Positions 25,686-32,281 of a DNA stretch of 32,281 nt are shown piece after piece. The translations under genes and the position numbers were made by a program. The notes below the pieces were generated by a model that was not told the origin of the DNA, made no database searches, and was given only the letters and a program-made list of their open reading frames with translations. Source of the DNA: Pirellulales bacterium (GTDB lineage: Bacteria; Planctomycetota; Planctomycetia; Pirellulales; Pirellulaceae). The first letter of the stretch is position 1; the number at the start of each line of letters is the position of its first letter. The DNA lies in NCBI GenBank assembly GCA_022451045.1, contig JAKUOW010000022.1, forward strand, positions 1-32,281, given 5' to 3'.

Positions 25686-27275
25686 TTACGGCTGGTCAAA
25701 CGCCGCCAGTCTCGTGCAAAACCTAAACAGAGCCCAGCCACCGCCAGTTTCTGATTCTGCCAGCGTGTTGATAATCACATCAGAGGCTACCAGCTTATTT
25801 CGAATCAGGTACGCGAGCCATGATTTTGCAACGGTCATTCGATACTCTTCAGATCCGGTAATAAAGAATAATTGAGACTTACCATTCCATTTACTCAACA
25901 TATCTCGTCCGGAATGAAATCCTAGTTGTGAGAGTATCTCCTGATAACGTGGAGATCTGATTTGCCATCCAGCCGGTATAAATCTTGCTTTTGGTTGAGG
26001 TAGCGTAATAAGTGGGCTGGCTCCGTTGAATCCGAAAGTGGACTGAGGTGTCAATCGTATGAGCACAGACGCAGCCGTAGCAAAATTAATTTCATCGTAG
26101 ATGATCTCTGAATGTGCCCGACGAGTTGAATTGGCGCCATTGATTTCAGTGATCCACGGAACGCCTACAAACAAGACGAGAAGACAGGCAACAGCAGCGA
26201 ATAACTGCTGGAGCGCCGAACCACTTGTATTTTGACGCTGGCCGAGCGGAAATACGGTCACGATTAAAACAGTGTAGATGGCGATCGGTATCGCGATTCG
26301 TGGCACCATTCGAAAGTAAAGTAGGAATCCGATGATTCCGACTAATGCAAGTAGCACGCATGCCAACTTCGTTTTTTCTATGCTCGATGCCTTAACGAAA
26401 TCAGGCAATCTTTCAGTCGCGACCAGTATTCCTATCGCGATTGCAAGAAGGAGGATTGCCTTATTTTCACCTAATGCAGAGATAGCGCGTTGTATCGATG
26501 CGCTAAATGAGCCAGTGTTTGCCTTCGTATTTTCATCAAGAAACTGACGTAGGCTTTGTGTTGAAACTCGTTGTTCATCATGAAGTAGAAACGTATTGCG
26601 GATGACTTGGTAGTCATCAGGGTGCCATCCAATTCTGGATGCAACGATGGAAAGTGATTCTGATGTTGCACCTTCTGGTCGGTCGAAAAAACGGCTGCGC
26701 AATTCGTAGAACTCAAGGAATTCACGAGAAGAATCTGTTTCAAGAGATGAAGACCAAAGTTGATCAAGAATGATTGGTCCGGCAATTACTGCCAGCAAGA
26801 TGGACAGACGCTGAAGTTGACGGTTATTAGCAATCAGCAGTACAGGAAAGGCAAACACCGTAAAGATCAAAGTAACCTTCCAACGCCAGAAGTAACTTAG
26901 CCAATAAAGTATGGCGATCAGCGATTTTCCACCGACTTTGGACTTTTGTATGCTTTGCGACTGTATCAAAACTACAAAGGAGCTGAATAAGCAGAGCAAC
27001 GCTGACTTGGTGTAGGTTGGACTCAGTAGGCATTGCGTGAGCACCACCAGCGTAAATAACAACATCGCACCTTTGGTTGGCTTAGTCATTGGAAGCTGTA
27101 TCACAAGGCAAATAAGAACGGTGGCGGCGGTGGTCGTTGTTGCGGTTAAGAGCCACCCATACCAGGCTATGTCCGGGTACCACTGGTACAGGCTGAAAAT
27201 CAGGTGATTAAGGGTAGTGGAAATGAACGGGACTTCGGCGCTGGCGTGGAATCCATCTGCGCCCGACAAGATCAT
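25686..27275 (-). CDS. Polytopic membrane protein, GT-C glycosyltransferase-like, probably missing its N-terminal part
   Basis: The 529-residue frame has about 10-11 membrane segments (for example TTTTAATVLICLVIQLP, AILLLAIAIGILVATE, LACVLLALVGIIGFLLYF) and a large soluble C-terminal region. The early stretch SGADGFHASAEVPFISTTLN leading to LIFSLYQWYPDIAWYGWLL matches the first-loop pattern of lipid-linked sugar transferases of the GT-C fold, in which acceptor/donor sites face outward. In such proteins a first membrane helix and a D-D motif precede this loop; here they lie upstream in the same frame, beyond an in-frame TAA (27300-27302). The annotated frame therefore lacks TM1. It sits last in a minus-strand run after the ATP-grasp and GT2 genes, so a role in glycan transfer is inferred. 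The ATG at 27275 is likely not the ancestral start. Confidence 0.7.
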   Translation of the reverse strand: MILSGADGFHASAEVPFISTTLNHLIFSLYQWYPDIAWYGWLLTATTTTAATVLICLVIQLPMTKPTKGAMLLFTLVVLTQCLLSPTYTKSALLCLFSSFVVLIQSQSIQKSKVGGKSLIAILYWLSYFWRWKVTLIFTVFAFPVLLIANNRQLQRLSILLAVIAGPIILDQLWSSSLETDSSREFLEFYELRSRFFDRPEGATSESLSIVASRIGWHPDDYQVIRNTFLLHDEQRVSTQSLRQFLDENTKANTGSFSASIQRAISALGENKAILLLAIAIGILVATERLPDFVKASSIEKTKLACVLLALVGIIGFLLYFRMVPRIAIPIAIYTVLIVTVFPLGQRQNTSGSALQQLFAAVACLLVLFVGVPWITEINGANSTRRAHSEIIYDEINFATAASVLIRLTPQSTFGFNGASPLITLPQPKARFIPAGWQIRSPRYQEILSQLGFHSGRDMLSKWNGKSQLFFITGSEEYRMTVAKSWLAYLIRNKLVASDVIINTLAESETGGGWALFRFCTRLAAFDQP

Positions 27276-27299
27276 GATAGCGCCTATGTCGTCTATGAC

Positions 27300-27425
27300 T
27301 TAAAAGCACACGACTCCAAGAAGATACACGAGTAACACCAAAGCGACAGCGATTACCAGTGGTACTCGGATACCTCGCCAACCGTAGTTGGGTTCGATTG
27401 GTCGACTTGGGTTGTTTTGATTCAA
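27300..27425 (-). pseudogene. N-terminal coding piece of the GT-C-like gene, cut off by TAA
   Basis: From TTG at 27425 (GGAG nine bases upstream) the same frame as 25686-27275 reads a basic N-tail, then RGIRVPLVIAVALVLLVYLL, a good first transmembrane helix, and GVVCF before TAA at 27300-27302. After the TAA the frame continues V-I-D-D-I-G-A-I-M, giving the expected acidic pair of the first outer loop. The order of tail, TM1, D-D loop and S-G-A-D-G is what GT-C proteins show, so the TAA lies inside a real gene. This could be a recent nonsense mutation or a sequencing error. Confidence 0.55.
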
Positions 27426-27453
27426 GCTAAATTGCTCCGTGCAGAGTTATCAA

Positions 27454-28410
27454 CTAGCTGTCTTCACGACTGTCTGTAGCTGATCGAATGACGTAGCGTG
27501 GACGGCCTCGTACTTCATCCATGATCCTGATGACATATTCACCCAGTAAACCAATGCTCATCAATGTCATTCCGCCAAAGAAGCAGATCAAAAGCACCTG
27601 AGTTGAGAAACCAGGAGTCTTAATCACATCGTTGAGATACTGAACAAGATAAAACACCCCCAAACAGAAACTGCCAAATGCAGAAACGAATCCGATGAAG
27701 CTCATCGCTTTCAGAGGTAGAGTTGAGACACTGAGGATATTGTCGAGCATCATTCGTGTTAGGGCGACGAGTCCATAACCGCTCTTGCCAGCAGCACGTG
27801 CAGCATGTTCGACAGTCACGCTGACGACACGAGAACTTGACTGAAAAATCAGTGGATTGATGTTGGGGTTAACTGTACTGAATTCAAGGATCGTATTAAT
27901 CAGGGATCGTCGCATCGCGCGAAAGGTTGTCTGACGTACATGTTTTGGTTTTTTGTAGGCTACGCGAAACATCCATGACATAAAGGCTGTCCCGATATTC
28001 CGTATCAACCCATGACGTTTGCGATCAAAAGAGCCGAAAACACAATCGGTTGTTTCGTCTTCCAGCAGGGTATTGATGATGACCGGTAGTTGACTTGGTG
28101 GATGCTGTAAATCGTCGTCCATTGTCACGATGATATGGCCAACAGCCTGTTCAATGCCGCAAAGTGTTGCCCGGTATTGGCCGGTATTAAACATAAGATC
28201 CAGGCCGCGGATCTGGCTGCGGGATTCAGCAAGCTCCTTAATCACCGACCACGTTTCCGGTCCTGAAGCATCGTTCACAAGGATCAATTCGTAATCCCAG
28301 CTATTTTCTGTCATTACTTCGTGTATCTGGTCGGCCAGTTCGGTCAGCCATGGTCCACTTTTGTAACACGGTACAACGACGGAGATTAGATTTTGAGATG
28401 CTGTATTCAT
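27454..28410 (-). CDS. Family 2 glycosyltransferase, polyprenyl-phosphate type with two membrane helices
   Basis: This 318-residue protein (ATG at 28410 with AAGG upstream; a GTG at 28434 overlaps the previous gene) has a GT-A domain with ISVVVPCYKSGPWLTELADQ, ILVNDASG and the metal-binding IVTMDDDLQHPP. The C-terminal third has two membrane helices (SFIGFVSAFGSFCLGVFYLV and QVLLICFFGGMTLMSIGLLG) followed by GEYVIRIMDEVRGRP, the pattern of ArnC/GtrB/DPM-like enzymes that place a sugar on undecaprenyl phosphate. Product is thus probably a polyprenyl-phosphate-linked sugar used by the GT-C proteins nearby. Start lies 13 bases after the ATP-grasp stop, and the next gene begins 28 bases after its end, consistent with one operon. 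Confidence 0.9.
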   Translation of the reverse strand: MNTASQNLISVVVPCYKSGPWLTELADQIHEVMTENSWDYELILVNDASGPETWSVIKELAESRSQIRGLDLMFNTGQYRATLCGIEQAVGHIIVTMDDDLQHPPSQLPVIINTLLEDETTDCVFGSFDRKRHGLIRNIGTAFMSWMFRVAYKKPKHVRQTTFRAMRRSLINTILEFSTVNPNINPLIFQSSSRVVSVTVEHAARAAGKSGYGLVALTRMMLDNILSVSTLPLKAMSFIGFVSAFGSFCLGVFYLVQYLNDVIKTPGFSTQVLLICFFGGMTLMSIGLLGEYVIRIMDEVRGRPRYVIRSATDSREDS

Positions 28411-28423
28411 GAGTGCCTTGAGC

Positions 28424-29500
28424 TTATATCTCACGGTGAGTCATTTCGTGTTTTCGGAACAATGGTTCGTGATCCATACCGCGTACGATTTCCCAACCTT
28501 GGGCGTCCTGATCAAAAAATGGATCAGCCGGCTTTATTCCATATAGGTGTAAGTCAGCGAATATTCTTGAGAAATTGGCGCCACCGGTCGTGTAGAGGTA
28601 TGGGCGAAAAGCCTGACGTCCGTTGATCTCTGTGATAATGGGATCATCTTCGAAGGACTCTTTGATATCGACTGAGTAGATTCCTGTAGCTCGTTCATCC
28701 AATCGTTCGATAGCTTCCATACATGTTTCGTTTATGTAGTCTGACTGTACGAGTACAGCATTTGAAACGTTGCCGGTAATCCCACTCACCGCGACTTGCG
28801 ATAAGAAGTATTTGAGACGCTGTCCTGTGCAACAAGCGATCAGCGATCCTTCGTGCCAGATACTTGTCCAGTTAAAGTTGCGACCGGGGAGGAATTCATG
28901 TGCCAGCCAGACGTCGTCGGATTTATCACGATTACGCCAGTATTGAATCCAGAAACGAGCTTCGTCTATTTCTTCCACGGGAATACTGCCTCTACCTCGA
29001 GGTCCGGTTGCGCAACGTAACCAAAAGGGTTTGTCGAAGCTGCGATCCGCATGTTCCAGGTCTTCTATCGACCTTATGGTGACAGTGCGTGCGCAGAACG
29101 GTGTGCCACTGAGCTCTTCGTGAAGAACTCGCTTGTCAATGCAACTCGCCAGAGATGGTTGAGTTGGGCAGGATAAGGGAATTGCAAACGTATCACGCAC
29201 CGGTGCGATTGATTCAACTTCTGGATCGGTGTTGATGAAGGCCAGATCCACCCCGTAATTGGCAATCGTCTGGTTGAACGCATCGACGTATTCAGGTTCG
29301 TCACCGCGTGGAACACGAATTACTTCGTCGCAGTACTGTTCGGCTATTTGAGTTCCCCACCATGAGACCTCCGTGCCAATAATCCTCTCACTACCTGCAT
29401 TTGTGTTATTTGCTCGCGCAGCGTCAAGCGAGCGCAGAACTTCTAGTCCAATTGATGATCCGCATGCGGTTACGAGAATTGTTTTTTCGGCAGAAGCCAT
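28424..29500 (-). CDS. ATP-grasp (carbamoyl-phosphate-synthase-like) ligase
   Basis: This 358-residue protein (ATG at 29500, MASAEKTILVTACGSSIG; the longer frame to 29572 adds a doubtful 24-residue start) has a Rossmann-like N-terminal pre-ATP-grasp domain with a G-x-x-I-G nucleotide-binding turn and DLAFINTDPEVESIAPVRD. The ATP-grasp core follows: CIDKRVLHEEL, PFWLRCATGPRGRGSIPV, ARFWIQYWRN, HEFLPGRNFNWTSIWHEG, and the metal site PIITEINGRQAFR. Such proteins ligate a carboxylate to an amine and appear in glycan-modification and peptide clusters. Its place just before the GT2 and GT-C genes suggests decoration of a sugar or lipid carrier, for example by an amino acid, which is inference. No signal peptide is seen, so it should be cytoplasmic. 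Confidence 0.82.
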   Translation of the reverse strand: MASAEKTILVTACGSSIGLEVLRSLDAARANNTNAGSERIIGTEVSWWGTQIAEQYCDEVIRVPRGDEPEYVDAFNQTIANYGVDLAFINTDPEVESIAPVRDTFAIPLSCPTQPSLASCIDKRVLHEELSGTPFCARTVTIRSIEDLEHADRSFDKPFWLRCATGPRGRGSIPVEEIDEARFWIQYWRNRDKSDDVWLAHEFLPGRNFNWTSIWHEGSLIACCTGQRLKYFLSQVAVSGITGNVSNAVLVQSDYINETCMEAIERLDERATGIYSVDIKESFEDDPIITEINGRQAFRPYLYTTGGANFSRIFADLHLYGIKPADPFFDQDAQGWEIVRGMDHEPLFRKHEMTHREI

Positions 29501-29633
29501 ATCAAAACTGTGTGTAATGACGGATGTTATAAAGTGGAAAAATGACACGGAATATCGGTGGCGCATATGCACGCCAACTTCATCGTAATACGGGACATGC
29601 GTCGAATAAGTTTGCGTCTTTCGAGAATGCAGA

Positions 29634-29648
29634 TGTCACAGGGTGACA
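29634..29648. repeat. Small inverted repeat in the spacer between the GT-C and ATP-grasp genes
   Basis: TGTCAC-AGG-GTGACA forms a 6-bp stem with a 3-base loop. The same 248-bp spacer holds a 12-bp palindrome, CCTCGATCGAGG (29693-29704). Neither is followed by a U run on the minus strand, so terminator function is not supported; regulatory sites for the ATP-grasp operon are possible. Confidence 0.3.
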
Positions 29649-29748
29649 CGTGAAAGTGCTTCGGGCAGTGCGGATTGTGAGGGATGTAATGCCCTCGATC
29701 GAGGCCGAAAGTGCATGCGACTCACAGTGGAGTGGCGTGTTGCGAATC

Positions 29749-31431
29749 TTAGCGGCGTCGCCAAATTGTATAGGCCTTCTGACTACTGAATCTCACATAG
29801 CGATTTGATAAAGCATCCATCTTCTGAGCGGCCGGTCCGTTTTGAGCATTCCAGTCTTTGCTGGAGGACTCAGGCGATTCGAAATGCCAGAGAATCACGA
29901 ATTCCGGAGTAATATTTCGATTTGCAATTTCATCGAACCATTTTCCATTCTTCATGTCGAACTCCCGAAAGCTATAACCGTGAGTTGATGCCGAGCGTAA
30001 GCCAGTCAGATAGAAGAAGCTGCTGTAGCGTGCCGGAAGAGAGATTACTGGTTCTTTGGTTTGAATTACTTGCTGTAGTTTCTCATGATCCTTAAGTGCC
30101 ACAGCGATCGGCGCTTGGTCATGCCAATCTTTGTAATGTTGTATGTATGTTTTGTTTGGCCACTGCAGTACATCGGTATCAATATGTGTTGTTGATTGGT
30201 AACCAAGAATAGCGATGGCGAATGGGAAGACCAGATTTCTCAGCGGTGACTTAAGTCGATACAGAATATGCAAGGACAAGATTAAGCCTATCGAAGCAGC
30301 CGGGAGTGCTAATTGGAAATAGTGGTGGTAATTGCGGAAACTAAACTGGACCAGCGATGCGATGGCACCAATCATCAGGAATCCGATGATTCTTACTTGA
30401 CTCGTTGAATCCTCGTCAAGTTCCTGTCTGGAAAGCCAAAAAGTGATTCCGCACGTGGAGAGCAATGCCAAAGTTGCGATCGGGTCGTGTACAGCCTGAA
30501 TCAAGATGTTTCGAAACATCGAACCTTCATTTGCATAGCTAGCGGCAGTATCCAGACCCTTGAAGAGAGGTGTAAGACCGGCACCTTCTGTTAGTGTTAA
30601 CAAGACCAGAGTTAGCAAGGCAATAATTGGAATCGCAATCACTTGCCGTTTGTCGTGTTGTTTCCAAGCTGGCAGCCACACTAGGGCGCCAAGGGTAAGT
30701 AGCCCTGCTTGTTGTTTGCATAGCACAACAAGTCCCAAGCAGATTCCAACGGTAACGGACTTTTTCCATCTGACAAAAGCGTCGCCATTCCAGACGACCA
30801 ATGCAACTAATAATGGAATCAACGCCACGGGCTCGGTAACTCCGGAAAGCCCCTGAAATCGAATCAACAAAACCCCATGCACGAGCCCACCGATCCAGGA
30901 CAAAGCAACGCTTCTGGTTTGTCGCCAAATGATCAGCTCTACGAGCACTGCATTGATCAATAGGACAAGAATGACAATGCAGCGCAGTGCGTCCACATCA
31001 AATCCAAACCAAAACATGGCTTGTCGCCAAAACATGTATACGCCGGGAAAATAGCTATAGATGTTTTCAGAGGTTGGTACGCCATTTATTTGGTCACGGG
31101 CGTAACAAAGGTAGTAGAACCAATCAACACCGCCGATGGTTGGATGCGCGTGATACAGGAAGACATAGATAGCAACGGTTCCAAGGGTTGCAATAGAGTA
31201 GGTAAATGCTGCACTGTATGTTTTAAAGAAGGGTGATTCCCAGTCGTTGTATCGACGCAACAGAGGTAGCACAGCGACGCATGCTACAACCAGTGGAAAG
31301 ATACTTCCGAAAGATGTCGGAATGGAATTCGCCAGCATCACGATCATTGCGGCGATAAACGCGGATGCGACGATCAATACCGAACGTAGGTTTTCTTTGG
31401 ATTGCAGTTTGTCATCTGCAGCTTCGTGCAT
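29749..31431 (-). CDS. Polytopic GT-C-like glycosyltransferase/mannosyltransferase family protein
   Basis: This 560-residue membrane protein has about 11-12 helices, starting near residue 18 (VLIVASAFIAAMIVMLA). After the TM3 region a long outer loop holds VDWFYYLCYARDQINGVPTSENIYSYFPGVYMFW, the kind of acidic and Tyr-rich outer segment seen in lipid-linked sugar transferases (PMT/ArnT/DUF2029-like). A soluble C-terminal domain of about 150 residues includes SLPARYSSFFYLTGLRSAS and EFVILWHFESP. Exact sugar and acceptor are unknown. The DUF1501 stop lies five bases upstream of its ATG, so the two genes are co-transcribed, while a 248-bp spacer separates it from the ATP-grasp gene. Confidence 0.8.
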   Translation of the reverse strand: MHEAADDKLQSKENLRSVLIVASAFIAAMIVMLANSIPTSFGSIFPLVVACVAVLPLLRRYNDWESPFFKTYSAAFTYSIATLGTVAIYVFLYHAHPTIGGVDWFYYLCYARDQINGVPTSENIYSYFPGVYMFWRQAMFWFGFDVDALRCIVILVLLINAVLVELIIWRQTRSVALSWIGGLVHGVLLIRFQGLSGVTEPVALIPLLVALVVWNGDAFVRWKKSVTVGICLGLVVLCKQQAGLLTLGALVWLPAWKQHDKRQVIAIPIIALLTLVLLTLTEGAGLTPLFKGLDTAASYANEGSMFRNILIQAVHDPIATLALLSTCGITFWLSRQELDEDSTSQVRIIGFLMIGAIASLVQFSFRNYHHYFQLALPAASIGLILSLHILYRLKSPLRNLVFPFAIAILGYQSTTHIDTDVLQWPNKTYIQHYKDWHDQAPIAVALKDHEKLQQVIQTKEPVISLPARYSSFFYLTGLRSASTHGYSFREFDMKNGKWFDEIANRNITPEFVILWHFESPESSSKDWNAQNGPAAQKMDALSNRYVRFSSQKAYTIWRRR

Positions 31432-31436
31432 GCTCT

Positions 31437-32280
31437 TTACGCCAGCAAGTCGTGAACAACAGAACCATTCTTTACGACTTGATGAGGACGGTTGAATCTA
31501 TCGTAAAGTTCGAGTTCATGATCGATACCAAGGATTCGATACATGGTTGCGAGGATGTCGCCGGGAGCTGTCGGGAGATCATTTGGGAATGCACCCTGAT
31601 GATCACTTGATCCGTGTACATGGCCTTTTTTGATTCCAGCGCCAGCCAGCAAAATTGAATAACAGAAATTCCAGTGATCGCGACCGGCGTTATTGTTATT
31701 GATCTTTGGCGTACGTCCGAAGTCACCGAGTACACAGACGAGCGTGCGGGCGATCATTCCACGGTCTTCAAGATCGGTCATTAACGTTGAGAAGGCAGAG
31801 TCAAATTGAGGCAGCAATGAGCCTTTCAATTTATCGAAGTTACCGGAGTGCGTGTCCCATGTTGCGTTGGCATCCGGTGCCCAGGAAACGGTAACGACAC
31901 GTGTTCCGGCTTCGAGCATTCGTCGCGCCAGCAAAACACTTTGCCCGTATATGTTGCGGCCGTATGCATCTCGAAGCTTTTCAGGTTCTTCCTGTATGCG
32001 GAAAGCAGTTTGTACGGGGGACGAGGTGAGTATGTCGTAGGCCTGCTGTTGAAAGCTGGTCATACTCGACAGCAACTGGTTCTTTTTTTGATTAGACAGT
32101 CTACTGTTAAACCGCTGTAACAGTGCCGAGCGTTGTGAAATCCGGTTGCCAGTCACGCTCTTGTCCAAGGTAAATTCCGGGATGGCAAAATCTGCTGAAT
32201 TCGGGTCGTTGGTGATCCACATCGGGTCAAATGCCTGTCCCAGATAACCACCCCAGAATCCGGGTTGTGGCGGTCCTTTT
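31437..32280 (-). CDS. DUF1501 family protein, 5' end beyond the window
   Basis: The frame stays open to the right edge; the visible part begins with a K-G-P-P-Q-P-G-F-W-G-G-Y-L-G-Q-A-F-D-P segment and runs to the stop, about 280 residues. DUF1501 marks seen are GRNIYGQSVLLARRMLEAGT, VLGDFGRTPKI, NAGRDHWNFCYSILLAG, SSDHQGAFPNDLP and MYRILGIDHELELYD. It is similar in layout to the DUF1501 protein at the left of the window. The N-terminal export signal lies outside the window. It is followed five bases later by the GT-C-like gene, suggesting co-transcription, although no functional tie between the two is known to me. Confidence 0.92.
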   Translation of the reverse strand, partial: KGPPQPGFWGGYLGQAFDPMWITNDPNSADFAIPEFTLDKSVTGNRISQRSALLQRFNSRLSNQKKNQLLSSMTSFQQQAYDILTSSPVQTAFRIQEEPEKLRDAYGRNIYGQSVLLARRMLEAGTRVVTVSWAPDANATWDTHSGNFDKLKGSLLPQFDSAFSTLMTDLEDRGMIARTLVCVLGDFGRTPKINNNNAGRDHWNFCYSILLAGAGIKKGHVHGSSDHQGAFPNDLPTAPGDILATMYRILGIDHELELYDRFNRPHQVVKNGSVVHDLLA

Positions 32281-32281
32281 G

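Noticed and set aside
27276-27453. Selenocysteine-like or reassigned stop as explanation for the TAA in the GT-C gene
   Set aside because: TAA is not a selenocysteine codon, and TAA is used as a normal stop in several other genes of the window.

Overview
The window looks like a chromosomal segment of a planctomycete. Pointers seen here are two DUF1501 secreted proteins (one next to a sulfatase with a C-terminal HEAT-like region), an STN-domain secreted protein, a bacterial microcompartment (BMC) shell gene, a large RND efflux pair and many exported hypotheticals. Shine-Dalgarno sites are weak at most starts. No IS element, CRISPR array, tRNA or rRNA was seen. The longest gene-free stretches are about 284 bp (9577-9860) and 248 bp (29501-29748).

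Layout. 1-471: a sulfotransferase-like fragment cut by the window edge, then a small membrane protein. 635-5389: DUF1501 protein and sulfatase (divergent), then an STN-domain protein converging on the sulfatase. 5497-7403: a glutathione peroxidase whose catalytic codon is an in-frame TGA (probable selenocysteine) with a bSECIS-like hairpin and a strong terminator, then an aromatic/aspartate aminotransferase. 7580-9576: a creatininase-family amidohydrolase and two small unknown genes. 9861-16381: a primary-type sigma-70 factor, then an RND periplasmic adaptor and permease in an overlapping pair. 16362-20405 (minus strand): a four-part fusion protein (2-oxoacid dehydrogenase E1 alpha, E1 beta, lipoyl domain, 3-oxoacyl-ACP synthase III) followed 21 bp later by a gene with two BMC shell domains. 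20595-24393: a TPR-redoxin protein, a small S4 RNA-binding protein and an exonuclease/endonuclease/phosphatase-family protein. 24530-31431: a glycan/glycosylation cluster with a WecE-type sugar aminotransferase, two polytopic GT-C-like membrane proteins (one split by an in-frame TAA), a polyprenyl-phosphate-type GT2 and an ATP-grasp protein. 31437-32280: a second DUF1501 gene, 5'-truncated by the window end.

The most notable material is the 16.4-20.4 kb operon. The fusion protein carries the parts to decarboxylate a 2-oxoacid, load the acyl group on a tethered lipoyl arm, and condense it through a KASIII active site, with no E2 acyltransferase or E3 domain in the chain. Its partner gene encodes two BMC domains joined by a long acidic linker. 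The second domain has its own ATG with a strong Shine-Dalgarno, so the gene may give both a tandem shell protein and a free 91-residue BMC-H. The second highlight is the selenocysteine-type glutathione peroxidase, which an ordinary gene caller would report as a truncated 119-residue protein. All functional statements rest on reading motifs by eye; no database search was possible.
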